From Acidimicrobium ferrooxidans DSM 10331 (GTDB taxonomy: Bacteria > Actinomycetota > Acidimicrobiia > Acidimicrobiales > Acidimicrobiaceae), in contig NC_013124.1 of NCBI RefSeq assembly GCF_000023265.1, positions 1,988,001 through 2,052,000 on the forward strand: a DNA stretch of 64,000 bases. Reading direction: 5' to 3'. A model generated the notes under the pieces. It was not told the origin of the DNA. It was given only the letters and a program-made list of their open reading frames with translations, and did no database searches. A program made the translations under genes and the position numbers. Of the stretch, positions 27,578 to 36,759 are shown piece after piece. Within the stretch, counting starts at the first letter, position 1, and each line of letters opens with the position of its first letter.

Positions 27578-28886
27578 GTCGGCCTTCCGACCCATGGAGC
27601 GTCCGACTCCGGCAGGAGCAACTCCAGCCGTTTGGTTCGCCGCGACTCTCGCCAGCGACCGCACCGGCGTCCCCCATCTGCTCGACGGCACCAACGCGCA
27701 GCGATCCATACGCGGTGCAGGCACGAGGGGGCTCGGCGTTGCCGGACGACTGCTGAGCGTGGGCCGCTAGGGCCACGTACGGCACGCGATCCCAGCGGCA
27801 CTCGATCCCAGCGACCTTGCCATCAGTGTCCGTCGCGTGCTCGATTGACCCTCGCAGGATGTCAACGCCGCCGGCGCGAGGCGTCGCTCGACCTGCGCCG
27901 GCGGGTTCCGTCAACCCTGCCTCGAGCCCTCACCGAGTGACCATCGTTCGCGTGCAATCGTCGACGCGCATGCAGGTTCGAAGGGGCACCCAAGGCGCGA
28001 TACGCGCTCCGGTGTCGGGGATCGAGCCTCCTGACGCGGCTCGTTGGCCCAGGTCTGTCTCCAGAGCAAGCGTGGCTCGACCAAGGCGCTCCCTGCTGAT
28101 GCAGCGACCCGTCTGTTCCAACGCACTCACGCCAACTGCAGTGCCTGGCTCGATTGGATCGAGGGCATCCGTGCCCGGGCTCCGCAGGGCATCTCAGCAG
28201 GCACCTCGCGACCTGCGTCAGCTTGCAGTCGATCGAGAACGAGCGAAGCCACCGGACCTCCAGCCAGCAGCGACTGCGTCCGCACGGCTGATCACCTCTC
28301 GGTATTGCTGTGGCGTGCGGCCACGGTCGCACACGGGCCCGAGGCGCGAATCATCGGCGACGACAACCTCGAGGGAGCTCGCGCTCGTGTCGGGAGGGGC
28401 TCTCCCAGACCCCGACGCTCGCCTCGCGCGAACTCCCGAGGGTTGCTGAAGGACGAGCTCGCCGCCCGCGCAAGGAGTCCGAGGGCTGCTGGCTCCACGA
28501 ACACGCTCCACCACCAGTCAACACCAAGCGCCAGCTGTCACGCGCGCCAGCTTCAGCTGGACACTGTCCTGCTCGAGGTCATAGGAACGCCGCGCGTCGC
28601 CGCGCACTCGGTCGGCCGTGGCGGACCGCGCCAGCGGGAGCCGATGGTCCCGCCACAAGGCCGCCGGTCACCCTCGCGACGGTCTCGCCTCGTGCCACGG
28701 GCTTCACTAGGTCACCGACGGGCAGGCAGATCTCCTCAGGCCTGCGACGACCATGCGTTGACGTAGCGTCAGCCCTCATCACCGTTGGGTCGCGTCAGCC
28801 CCGGGGTACCGACCGGAGCGACCCCGTTGAGGAGAGGCGAGGGGTTCGGTGACGCCGACGACGGACGAGAGTCGAGATCAGGCCCG
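27578..28886 (+). other. 1.3-kb stretch without an intact recognisable gene
   Basis: Six-frame reading gives only overlapping frames rich in Arg, Ser and Pro with no motif I recognise. Two minus-strand fragments look somewhat protein-like: near 27600-27860, with VPYVALAAHAQQSSGNAEPP and AYGSLRVGAVEQMG, and near 28220-28400, with LEVVVADDSRLGPVCDRG and TPQQYREVISRADAVAAGW. They are in different frames and interrupted by stops, so this may be a decayed gene region. No terminal inverted repeats or transposase motifs were seen. Confidence 0.45.
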
Positions 28887-29720
28887 TCAGCGAGGCGCCA
28901 GGACGATCACGGCGACTCCTGCCGCGACGATCGCTGCGGCGACGACTCGCGAGCGACCGCGAGCCTCACCCATGATCGCACCGGCCAGCGCGGCGATGAC
29001 CACGCTGGTCTCGCGCAGTGCCGACACCACCGCGAGTGGAGCGCGCTGCTGCGCCCACAGCACCGCGGCGTAGGTGGCGTAGGAGAGCACACCAGCAGCT
29101 GCCCCCAGGCCGAGGGAGCGGACCTCGGGCCGAGTATGCGCACGTCGCGCTGCGAGGGCCGACACGGATGCGACCACGCTCCCTTCGAGCGCAAAGAGCA
29201 GACCGGCGTAGGCGAAGGGATCGGGGCTGTGGCGCACGCCGAGTCCGTCGGTCAGCGAATAGCCAGCGATCGTGACGCCGGTCGCGAGCGCGAGCAGCAC
29301 TGCCCGCAGACCATGGTCGCGCTGCGGCCTCGCAAGGAGCGCGATCCCACCGGCGACCACGACCACGCCCGCCAGCTCGAAGGTGGTCAGTGGCTCGTGG
29401 CCGATGGCGAGGGCGCCGATGGCGACCAGCAACGGCGCGCTGCCGCGCGCGAGCGGATACACCTGCCCGAGCTCGCCAGCGGCCAACGAGGACCCGAGCA
29501 AGAGGTTGTAGGCGACGTGAATGGCCGAGGAGCCAACCGCGAAGGCGATCGCCGCCGCTGGTGGTGGGCCGACGACCACGAGCGAGGCGATCCCGATCGC
29601 GGCAACCACGGCGTTGATGGTCGCGACGGCATCACGAGGTGACGGTGCAAGCTTGGCCAGTGCGTTCCAGGCGGCGTGCCCAACAGCGGCCCCGAGCACC
29701 ACCGCGATAACGACGAGCAT
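28887..29720 (-). CDS. EamA/DMT superfamily transporter
   Basis: A 277-residue protein with about ten hydrophobic helices arranged as two EamA repeats, consistent with the drug/metabolite transporter superfamily. The repeats are visible as HAAWNALAKLAPSPRDAVATINAV in the first half and SYATYAAVLWAQQRAPLAVVSALRETSVVIAALAGAIMGE in the second, the latter being the typical conserved end block. The substrate cannot be inferred. The start is ATG 29720; in-frame GTG codons just upstream are alternatives. It is divergent from the DODA-like gene with 56 bases between the start codons. Confidence 0.85.
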   Translation of the reverse strand: MLVVIAVVLGAAVGHAAWNALAKLAPSPRDAVATINAVVAAIGIASLVVVGPPPAAAIAFAVGSSAIHVAYNLLLGSSLAAGELGQVYPLARGSAPLLVAIGALAIGHEPLTTFELAGVVVVAGGIALLARPQRDHGLRAVLLALATGVTIAGYSLTDGLGVRHSPDPFAYAGLLFALEGSVVASVSALAARRAHTRPEVRSLGLGAAAGVLSYATYAAVLWAQQRAPLAVVSALRETSVVIAALAGAIMGEARGRSRVVAAAIVAAGVAVIVLAPR

Positions 29721-29764
29721 CACACCAGCCACACGGATACGTGCACATGCAACCAGTTTGCCGC

Positions 29765-29776
29765 TACACTGAGGGC
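29765..29776 (+). promoter_or_regulatory. Leaderless -10 box of the DODA-like gene
   Basis: TACACT (29765-29770) ends six bases before GTG 29777. With the usual 6-7 base distance from -10 to transcription start, the message would begin at the start codon itself. Confidence 0.5.
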
Positions 29777-30580
29777 GTGACCATGCCAACGCTGTATCTG
29801 GGACATGGAGCCCCACCGCTCCTCGATGACGCGCGCTGGGTTGCCGAGCTGCGCGAGCTGGCGAGCCGCATCGATCGTCCGCAGAGCATTCTCGTGGTCT
29901 CGGCCCACTGGGAAGCTCGACCAGTCGCGCTGTCGTCGGTCGTGGGCGCCCCACTCGTGTACGACTTCTGGGGGTTTCCGGAGCGCTACTACCGCCTCAC
30001 CTATCCGGCACCGGGGTCGCCAGACCTGGCTGCACTGGTCGAGGGGCACCTCGGGGCTGCGGGCCACTCCGTGGCTCGCGACGAAGGTCGAGGCCTCGAT
30101 CACGGGGCATGGGTCCCGCTGCTCGCCATGTACCCGGAGGCCGATATCCCGGTGCTGCAGCTGTCCCTCCCGAGTCTCGATCCAGAGGAACTCTACGCCG
30201 TCGGACAGGCCCTCGCGCCGCTGCGCGACGCTGGGGTCCTCCTCATCGGCAGCGGCTTCTTCACGCACAACCTCCGTGCGCTCGGACAGGTTGGGCACCC
30301 TGACGGCCCCCCGCCCGCCTGGTCCGTAGAGTTCGACGCCTGGGGCGCCGAAGCGCTCGCCGACGGCGAGATCGATGCCTTGCTCGACTTCGAACATCGA
30401 GCGCCGGCTGCTCGGCTCGCCCACCCTCGCACCGAACACTTCGCTCCGCTGTTCGTGACCCTCGGCGCGGGCGAAGGGACGCCCGTCGATACCGCCATCA
30501 CCGGGTTCTGGTTCGGCCTCTCGAAGCGCACGATCGTCCTTGCGGAGGCACCGATCGGCGAGGTGACACAGCACGTCTGA
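29777..30580 (+). CDS. DODA-type extradiol dioxygenase (LigB superfamily)
   Basis: Class III extradiol ring-cleavage dioxygenase of the 4,5-DOPA dioxygenase type. The likely iron ligands and catalytic histidines are in LYLGHGAPPLL at the N-terminus, VVSAHWEARP, GRGLDHGAWVPLLAMYP and HPRTEHFAPLFVTLGAG. It has 267 residues from GTG 29777, which is the start favoured by the promoter; ATG 29783 two codons later is the alternative. In bacteria such enzymes often act on unknown catechols, so the substrate is open. No aromatic catabolic genes are adjacent. Confidence 0.88.
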   Translation: MTMPTLYLGHGAPPLLDDARWVAELRELASRIDRPQSILVVSAHWEARPVALSSVVGAPLVYDFWGFPERYYRLTYPAPGSPDLAALVEGHLGAAGHSVARDEGRGLDHGAWVPLLAMYPEADIPVLQLSLPSLDPEELYAVGQALAPLRDAGVLLIGSGFFTHNLRALGQVGHPDGPPPAWSVEFDAWGAEALADGEIDALLDFEHRAPAARLAHPRTEHFAPLFVTLGAGEGTPVDTAITGFWFGLSKRTIVLAEAPIGEVTQHV

Positions 30581-30697
30581 GCCCACGCGCCTCGCGTCGA
30601 GCCCCGCGCAACGAGCAACCTCCGCCAGCAAGCCCGCTCGAAACCTCGTGTCCAACGGGACGTCACCAGCTGGCTGATGGACCTCTAAGGTACCTGT

Positions 30698-32341
30698 GTG
30701 CCCGGCGGATTCGTCGCTGCCCTCGGTCTCGCTGCGCTCGCCGCGAGCGCACCCACCTGGATCGGCTCGATCCCAGTGGGTCGTGGCGCGGCACTGCCAC
30801 CAGAAGGCATCCCGTCACCGGTCCAGCCGCTCGGAGGCATGCTCGCCCATGCTCCCGCGTGCCGGTGGCGCATCGCCGCCGGAGAGCAAGGCGCCACGAC
30901 AGCCCTCAATGCGCTGATCGCACGCGTCGAGAACCGACTGACCCGGCCTGCAGCACTCTGTGTGTCAGGGACGTTCCGCCAGCCGATCGTCGTCGAGGGC
31001 AAGTGGCGTCCGGCTGCGCTCTGGATCGAACCTGCGCCCGGCACCACAGCACTGGTGGCGCCGGGCCGTCTTCGCGCCGCCGACGTTGCCCACGGCGTTC
31101 CCGACGGCACGGTAGCGGCGGTCTCGATCGTCGGCTCGACGGGCGTCGTGGTGCGAGGGCTCGTGATCGACCACGTCACCGCCGCGAGCGGCGTGACGCC
31201 AGCCGGCATCGCGGTGGAGGTCGCAGGACCCAAGGAGGGGGTCCGAGTCTCCGGCTGCCTCGAGCGGGGGAGCCGACGATGCGGCGACGTTGCGCTCGTC
31301 GACGACACCGTCTCGGGAGTCCGTGCACCCGGTGACGTCTGGCCCCCGACGCTGGCCGCGTGTGGCTCCGGATCCGTCGATGCCTACGGCATCGAAGTCT
31401 TCGACGCGGCGACGACACCGCGGGCCGCCCTGACCAACGTGGTCCTCGCCGGCGATCGCGTCGCCGACGCGCGCCTCGGACAGAGCGAGGCCATCGCGAT
31501 CTCCGGTGACGTCGCCGACGCACTCGTCGAGCACACGAGCGTCCTCGGCGTCGACAACATCGGCATCGACGTCGAGGGCTACTACGGCACGACGGCCCAC
31601 CCCAACGACGTCGCGCTCGTCGACGACACCGTCGCAGCGGTCGACTCGTGGACGAACGCGGGCTACGGCGTTCGCGCTCATGGCCGATGCCTCCCCACGC
31701 CACCGGCGGCGGCCGGGATCTACGACGACGGTGCGACCTCGCTCGTGATCGCCCACGACCGCGTACTCGACACCAACCAAGGCGTCAGCCTCGACACGGA
31801 GACGAAGGATCACGCGACCAGCAGGATCGTCGTTGCCGACACGACGGTGGTGGACGCTCCGTCGCTCGCGCTGCCCGCCGGAACGACATCCGCAGCTGAA
31901 GGGGCCGACGTGGCCGGGTCCATCAGCGACGCCGGTCGGGCCTTCGATGCCTTCTACGTGGACGCCTTCGGACCGCGGACCTCGATCGAGGACGTCGTCG
32001 CCAGCCACGACACGTTCGTCAATCTCAGCACGTTCTGGATGCGTCGCCTCACGAGCCAGGCCGCGGTCATCGTCCTTGGGGGTCGCTATCGGTCGATCGA
32101 GCTTCGATCGCTTCGCGCACGATCAGGAACTGGCCCGGCGGCACCCATACCGCTCCAGTTCGATCGCCTGCCGATCGAGTGGTCGGGGATGCGGCTCTGC
32201 GACCTCGCGTTCACGGGTGGTCCTGCCGGTACCACGGTGGAGACGCCGACGACCGCGGCGACGTCGATCGCCGGAGCCTTCAAGGGGCTCCCTGTCCCCA
32301 TCCGATCCGCGATAACGTGCGGCGGCCAAGCGCGCCCGTGA
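30698..32341 (+). CDS. Secreted right-handed beta-helix protein
   Basis: A 547-residue protein with a short hydrophobic N-terminal stretch (FVAALGLAALAASAP) that may be a signal peptide, then about 12 rungs of parallel beta-helix type with recurring V-x-G/D-x-V patterns. Two rungs are near-identical: DVALVDDTVSGV around residue 196 and DVALVDDTVAAV around residue 307. Others read VVVRGLVIDHVTA, GIEVFDAATTPRAALTNVVLAGDRVAD and IGIDVEGYYGTT. Such folds occur in pectate lyases and surface carbohydrate-active proteins, but no catalytic site is evident. GTG 30698 is six bases after TAAGGT, indicating a leaderless start. Confidence 0.72.
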   Translation: MPGGFVAALGLAALAASAPTWIGSIPVGRGAALPPEGIPSPVQPLGGMLAHAPACRWRIAAGEQGATTALNALIARVENRLTRPAALCVSGTFRQPIVVEGKWRPAALWIEPAPGTTALVAPGRLRAADVAHGVPDGTVAAVSIVGSTGVVVRGLVIDHVTAASGVTPAGIAVEVAGPKEGVRVSGCLERGSRRCGDVALVDDTVSGVRAPGDVWPPTLAACGSGSVDAYGIEVFDAATTPRAALTNVVLAGDRVADARLGQSEAIAISGDVADALVEHTSVLGVDNIGIDVEGYYGTTAHPNDVALVDDTVAAVDSWTNAGYGVRAHGRCLPTPPAAAGIYDDGATSLVIAHDRVLDTNQGVSLDTETKDHATSRIVVADTTVVDAPSLALPAGTTSAAEGADVAGSISDAGRAFDAFYVDAFGPRTSIEDVVASHDTFVNLSTFWMRRLTSQAAVIVLGGRYRSIELRSLRARSGTGPAAPIPLQFDRLPIEWSGMRLCDLAFTGGPAGTTVETPTTAATSIAGAFKGLPVPIRSAITCGGQARP

Positions 32342-32456
32342 CGTGGCGCTCGAGGCGCGCGTCAAGGCACCGAGTGCCTCAACGAGCAGGTGCGACGACC
32401 CTGAGCACCGGCCCTCCGTCGCACGCGTCGCACACGCCAAGGCCGCGGCCCAGCGG

Positions 32457-32957
32457 CTAGTGAATCAGCGCGACGATGTCCTGCACGACTAGGTACGTCA
32501 CGAGCGCGATCACGGCGAGGTAGATCGCCGTCATCGACCAGCGCCAACGGTGACGCGCGACGTGGAAGCGCCGAATCCCCCGAACGTCGAAGATCAACGC
32601 CAGCACCCCGACCGGGATCCCGATCTCGGGGCCGAACCCCGCCACCGCGCCGAGGCCCAGTGCGGGCAGCACGAAGGGGATGATGACGTAGCTCAACGTG
32701 CAACGGAGCCCAGACAGGATCATCGCGACCGAAAAGAGACGCTCAGCGGCCTCCTCGCGGTCCGATGTCGACGTCGGCTCCGGGATCCGCAGCAGCCGGC
32801 GCACCACTCGGTCCGCGCGACTGTCGCTCCGCGCCCCGACCGGACACGCCGTGGCCCGAAGCGCCGCGTGATCAACCGGGCACGCACGCTGCTCGGCCGA
32901 CGAGAGAGCCCCCCGAGCCGAGGCGGTGTCGATCGCCGGCTCTCGAGCAGTATCCAT
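32457..32957 (-). CDS. Conserved actinobacterial membrane protein of unknown function
   Basis: A 166-residue protein with a polar N-terminal third and three or four hydrophobic helices (LFSVAMILSGLRCTLSYVIIPFVLPALGL, then GIPVGVLALIFDV and MTAIYLAVIALVTYLVV). The conserved-looking IRRFHVARHRWRW lies between helices. Similar proteins occur in other actinobacteria without an assigned role, to my recollection. ATG 32957 is six bases after a TACACT -10 box on the minus strand (plus 32964-32969), so it is a single-gene leaderless unit. Confidence 0.72.
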   Translation of the reverse strand: MDTAREPAIDTASARGALSSAEQRACPVDHAALRATACPVGARSDSRADRVVRRLLRIPEPTSTSDREEAAERLFSVAMILSGLRCTLSYVIIPFVLPALGLGAVAGFGPEIGIPVGVLALIFDVRGIRRFHVARHRWRWSMTAIYLAVIALVTYLVVQDIVALIH

Positions 32958-33011
32958 GCTCCCAGTGTACGCGAGCCGCGCACGTCACCAGAAACCGGCC
33001 TCGTCGGGCTC

Positions 33012-34070
33012 TCAGGGATCGACCACCGAACCGAGGTCGTCGATGCCCCGATAGCCCGGCAGCGCTGCGAGTTCGCGATGCAGTTCGTCGCTCGCAAGGG
33101 CGGCATCGAGCGCTCGACGCACCTCCTCATCGCTCGGTGCCACCTCGCGGCTCACGGCGAGGAAGAAGCGCTCGTCTGCGAGCGGCGCAAAGTAGAGTCC
33201 GAACTCCCGCGCCGCGGGCTCGAGGACGACGCCCGTGGTCGCGACTCCGGTCGCGACCGCTTCGGCCACCATGAGGTGAGAATCGACCTCGGTGTCCCAA
33301 CCAGGGACGCGCTCGGGCACGATGCCCTCGGATGCAAGCCAGTCAGCGAGGAGGGCGCGCGCCTCAGAACCAGGCTGGCGGTTCGCGAGCCGTCCCTGCA
33401 CGAGTTCGAGGGGACGAGTCGCGTCTCGAGCGCGCGACACCAGCCCCTCGCGCCAGGCCGCAAACGATCGCACCTCGATACCGGGCGGCAGGGGCGGCAA
33501 GGAGACCCGACCCGATGGATCGGTCGCCACGTGGAAGCCCGCTGCGTGCACGAGACCGTCCGCGAGCGCTCGCAGCGCGGCTTCGGAGGGCGCCGGCCAC
33601 CAGACGAGCTCGACCGGCCGAGGGCGGTGCGCGAGAGGACCTGCGAGCAGCAACAGCGCCGGATCGCACCCCGCAACCACGACCGCAGGCGCAGGGCGCC
33701 TCGTCACCGTGGCCCGACGAGGGCCGAGCAGCCGAGCTCCAGCGGGATGAAATCCCGGCACGATGCCGTGCTCACCCCCGCGCGGAACCCCGACGAGTCG
33801 ATCGGCGACCCGCGCGACCTCGATCCGCTCTCCGACCGCGGCTGGGCCGACGAGCTCGATCGCCTCCTCGCGCCCAGCACCGCTCGTGTCGAAGAGTTCC
33901 TCCACGCTCACGCCGAAGAAGCGTGCGAGCGCCATCGCCACCGGGAGCGACGGTTCGAAGGCTCCTGACTCGATTCCCGCGACCGCCTGGCGGGAGATGC
34001 CGAGTGCGTCGGCCACCTGCTGCTGCGAAAGCCCCCGCACGCGACGCAGCCGCCGTGCGATCTCGCTCAC
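33012..34070 (-). CDS. XRE-type regulator with periplasmic-binding-protein-like effector domain
   Basis: A 352-residue regulator. Residues 1-65 form a Cro/XRE helix-turn-helix (ARRLRRVRGLSQQQVADALGISRQAVAGIESGAFEPSLPVAMALARFFGVSVEELF). The rest resembles a type 2 substrate-binding fold used as a sensor (RRPAPAVVVAGCDPALLLLAGPLA and GLANRQ-like segment RLANRQPGSEARALLADWL, then VVLEPAAREFGLYFAPLADERFFLAV). Such fusions accompany molybdate/tungstate ABC genes. GTG 34070 overlaps the ATPase stop as GTGA, so the regulator is the last gene of the transport operon and probably senses its oxyanion or a molybdopterin-related ligand. Confidence 0.8.
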   Translation of the reverse strand: MSEIARRLRRVRGLSQQQVADALGISRQAVAGIESGAFEPSLPVAMALARFFGVSVEELFDTSGAGREEAIELVGPAAVGERIEVARVADRLVGVPRGGEHGIVPGFHPAGARLLGPRRATVTRRPAPAVVVAGCDPALLLLAGPLAHRPRPVELVWWPAPSEAALRALADGLVHAAGFHVATDPSGRVSLPPLPPGIEVRSFAAWREGLVSRARDATRPLELVQGRLANRQPGSEARALLADWLASEGIVPERVPGWDTEVDSHLMVAEAVATGVATTGVVLEPAAREFGLYFAPLADERFFLAVSREVAPSDEEVRRALDAALASDELHRELAALPGYRGIDDLGSVVDP

Positions 34071-35005
34071 GTCCGGACCTTCTGATCGAAGACCACCGCG
34101 TCCGTAAGTGCCACCCATCCCTGCCCGAGCGGCCGGTCCCATGACGTCTCGGCGCGCAGCGACCCCACGCCGTCGACCGAAACGAGCTGCTCGAGGCGTC
34201 CTCCCACCACCCGCGCAGGCTCGAGGACCCGCGCTGGGGCCCCGATCGGACCATCAGGACCGTCGGCGAGGTGCAGTGCTGACGGCCAGGCCCACGCCTC
34301 GCCCCACCGACCCACGAACGGCCCCACCATACCGAGTAAGCGCGCGACACGAGCGCTCGCAGGCTGTCGCTGCACCTGGGAGGCGGGCCCGATCTGGAGC
34401 TGCGCCCCGTCGTCGAGCACCAGCAGCGTGTCGGCAACGCGCGCGATGCTCGCGAGGTCGTGATCGACGACGACGACCGCACAACGCGTCGCACTGTCGC
34501 GGATCGCCTCGGCAACGTCGTCGACGAGCTCGTGGTCGAGACCGGCCATGGGCTCGTCGAAGACCAGCACGCTCGGACGCGCGGCGAGCGCACGCGCGAT
34601 GGCGACCCGACGAGCCTGCCCACCGGAGAGGGTGCCGACCGAGCGATCTCGAAGGGTGGCGAGGCCAAAGTATCGGAGCAACTCCTCGACGTCCTCAGCC
34701 GACGCACGACGAGAGAAGGCCACGTTCCCGACCACGTCGAGGTGTCGAAACAGCGCGGTGCGCTGGGGGACGAGGCCGACCCCACGCCGCTCGAGCGCGA
34801 CGCGCACACCCGGACTCGACACGATCGTCTCGCCGACACGAATCCACCCTTCGGCAAGACCGACGAGCCCGGCGATCGCGTCGAGGAGGGTCGTCTTCCC
34901 CGCGCCCGAGGGTCCGACCACCCCGAGCACCGACCCCTGAGGGACCTCGAAACGACAGCGCAGCGTGAACGAGCCCCGTCGGACAGTGCAGTCAGCGGCG
35001 AGCAT
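34067..35005 (-). CDS. ABC transporter ATPase, molybdate/tungstate type
   Basis: Nucleotide-binding subunit of the importer. Walker A is GPSGAGKTTLLDAIAGL near residue 32, the Q-loop is GLVPQRTALFRHL, the signature is TLSGGQARRVAIARALAARP, and Walker B VLVFDEPMAGLDHE precedes the H-loop VVVVDHDLASI. A C-terminal extension of about 100 residues (SALHLADGPDGPIGAPARVLEP onward) resembles the TOBE-like domains of molybdate/sulfate ATPases. The start is ATG 35005, overlapping the permease end by 14 bases. It has 312 residues. Confidence 0.88.
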   Translation of the reverse strand: MLAADCTVRRGSFTLRCRFEVPQGSVLGVVGPSGAGKTTLLDAIAGLVGLAEGWIRVGETIVSSPGVRVALERRGVGLVPQRTALFRHLDVVGNVAFSRRASAEDVEELLRYFGLATLRDRSVGTLSGGQARRVAIARALAARPSVLVFDEPMAGLDHELVDDVAEAIRDSATRCAVVVVDHDLASIARVADTLLVLDDGAQLQIGPASQVQRQPASARVARLLGMVGPFVGRWGEAWAWPSALHLADGPDGPIGAPARVLEPARVVGGRLEQLVSVDGVGSLRAETSWDRPLGQGWVALTDAVVFDQKVRT

Positions 35006-35810
35006 GTCGCCCTCGAGCGTACGCGAGGAGCGGGAACGGCAACGCCACGACGAGCAGGACCACGGCGTAGGGCAACGCGGTGGGGAGCCCAGTCTCGTTG
35101 AGTGTGGTCCAGATCTGCATGGGCAGGCCGTAGGGGTGATACGCCACGATGATGACCGCCCCGAACGCACCGATGGCTCGCGCCCAGGCGATCGAGAGGG
35201 CAGTCGCGAGCTCGCCCGCGACCTCGGGCACCATCGCGCGCCAGAAGGCGCGCCACGGCGAATCGCCGAGGAGCCGGGCTTGCACGACGACGTCGTGGTC
35301 GGCGGCCGCGAACGCTGCAGCTGCAGCAAGCACGAAGTACGGGGCAGCCTCGTAGACCTCGGCGATGACGAGCGCAGTGAACGTGTTCGTGGCATCGAGC
35401 CCCACTCGCGCGAGCAGCCCCCCGATCGGGGTCAGCGGACCCACCATGAACACGAGGAGCAGGCCGATGACGAGCGGCGGCATCAAGAGCACGACCAGCA
35501 AACTCGCCTCGAGGATACGAGCGACGGCGCCACCGCGCTCGGCGATGACGAGCGCGACCGGCGTGCCCACCGCCACGACGATGACGAGCGCGACCGCAGA
35601 GGCCAAAAGTGACGTCCCAGCCGGACCGAGGGCGTCCGGTGCACTGAGGGCGACCACCAGCGCGTGCGGGCCCAGGTGCCACAGCAGCGTCAGGAGTGGC
35701 CCGAGCAGCACCACCCATGCGACGAGCCCCCCGGCGACCGCCAGGGCGCTCTGGGCGATCCGAAGCGGCTCTCTAGCCGTCGGCGCGCGCGACAGCGGTG
35801 CGAACGACAT
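34992..35810 (-). CDS. ABC transporter permease, molybdate/tungstate type
   Basis: A six-helix permease of the ModB/WtpB/CysT class. The EAA-type cytoplasmic loop reads ARLLGDSPWRAFWRAMVPEVAGELATALSIAWARAIGAFGAVIIV. The N-terminal helix is LAVAGGLVAWVVLLGPLLTLLW. The start ATG 35810 overlaps the binding-protein gene by 38 bases; a GTG three codons upstream at 35819 is the alternative. With 272 residues it is of normal length. Only one permease gene is present, implying a homodimeric channel. Confidence 0.88.
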   Translation of the reverse strand: MSFAPLSRAPTAREPLRIAQSALAVAGGLVAWVVLLGPLLTLLWHLGPHALVVALSAPDALGPAGTSLLASAVALVIVVAVGTPVALVIAERGGAVARILEASLLVVLLMPPLVIGLLLVFMVGPLTPIGGLLARVGLDATNTFTALVIAEVYEAAPYFVLAAAAAFAAADHDVVVQARLLGDSPWRAFWRAMVPEVAGELATALSIAWARAIGAFGAVIIVAYHPYGLPMQIWTTLNETGLPTALPYAVVLLVVALPFPLLAYARGRHARR

Positions 35811-36759
35811 GCGGAACACCGGTCCCCGTCACGGTGGGCCGCAGCAGGGTGTAGCCACCCGCCGCGAGCGCCTCCCTCCCAGCACCATCGATCACGTAGT
35901 CGACGAAGGCCATCGCCGCGCCCTGGTCGTGGCGCCCGAGAGTCGTCACCGCGAGCGTGAGCGCGTGACCGTGGACGACACTGCCATCGGGAAGGGTGAG
36001 CGAGGCCGTCGCGTACGTTGCCGCGTCCGCCGGATCACCGAAGTCGATGGCGGCAGGGAGCGCAATGTAGGGCAGGTGGAGCTGGATCGCCTGGGAGCGG
36101 AAGGCGCTCGCTGCATCGAGCTGACCGCTCTCGAGCCGAGCCTCGAGCGACGTCTCCGAATACACCTGCGACGGGTTCTCGAGGCTACCGAGCACGGCGC
36201 TCGTCGTGGAAGCCGGAAGGTGGTACCGGACGGTGGCGAGTTCGACCATCTCGTAGAACGCTTGTCCCTGGGGGTCGGTGGCCGGGTTCGTCCGTCCGAG
36301 CAGGAAGCCAGGCGTTCGCAGCAGACTGAACAGCTCAGTGAAGGGAGCTCGGCCCGCTGCGATCGCAGCCAGACGAGGAGCAAACGACGTGTGGGGGTTG
36401 TACGCGAGGACGATCGGACTGGAGGCCACCGTCACGTACCAACGAGTGAAGCGCGGCTCGAGTTCGGCGATGGGCGCCCCGCCGATCGACTCGAACACGT
36501 TCGGGCTGATCTCGCCGGCGATGATGTCATGGGCAAGACCGAAGGATCCTCCGCCGCGTCCTTCGTAGACGTCACCGGTCGCTCGGGCGAAGTCTGGCCC
36601 AATGACGTGCTCGTTGAGGTACTCGAGCGAGCCGGCGTAGGCAACGCTCGCGGTTTCGTGCGTGTGCGAGGCACTCGCGTGCTGCGTCGAGCCACAGGCC
36701 CCGAGGGCGACGGCGGCGAGCGCCATCACAGTGGCCTGGGCGGTTCGCGTCGTTCGCAT
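35773..36759 (-). CDS. Oxyanion-binding lipoprotein of the ABC importer (WtpA/ModA-like)
   Basis: A 328-residue substrate-binding lipoprotein. The signal peptide ends with lipobox LGACGS, placing the acylated cysteine near residue 22. The mature part starts VAYAGSLEYLNEHVIGPDF, the pattern of WtpA/TupA-like tungstate/molybdate receptors, with RGGGSFGLAHDIIAGE and VASSPIVLAYNPHTSF following. A typical wtpA-like family feature is the FTRWYV segment. Substrate, molybdate or tungstate, cannot be distinguished from sequence alone. It is the first gene of the operon, with a promoter whose -10 TAGCTT ends seven bases before ATG 36759. Confidence 0.85.
   Translation of the reverse strand: MRTTRTAQATVMALAAVALGACGSTQHASASHTHETASVAYAGSLEYLNEHVIGPDFARATGDVYEGRGGGSFGLAHDIIAGEISPNVFESIGGAPIAELEPRFTRWYVTVASSPIVLAYNPHTSFAPRLAAIAAGRAPFTELFSLLRTPGFLLGRTNPATDPQGQAFYEMVELATVRYHLPASTTSAVLGSLENPSQVYSETSLEARLESGQLDAASAFRSQAIQLHLPYIALPAAIDFGDPADAATYATASLTLPDGSVVHGHALTLAVTTLGRHDQGAAMAFVDYVIDGAGREALAAGGYTLLRPTVTGTGVPHVVRTAVARADG

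Noticed and set aside
27578-28886. Insertion sequence or phage remnant
   Set aside because: No transposase motif, terminal inverted repeat or target duplication could be seen; only weak protein-like fragments.
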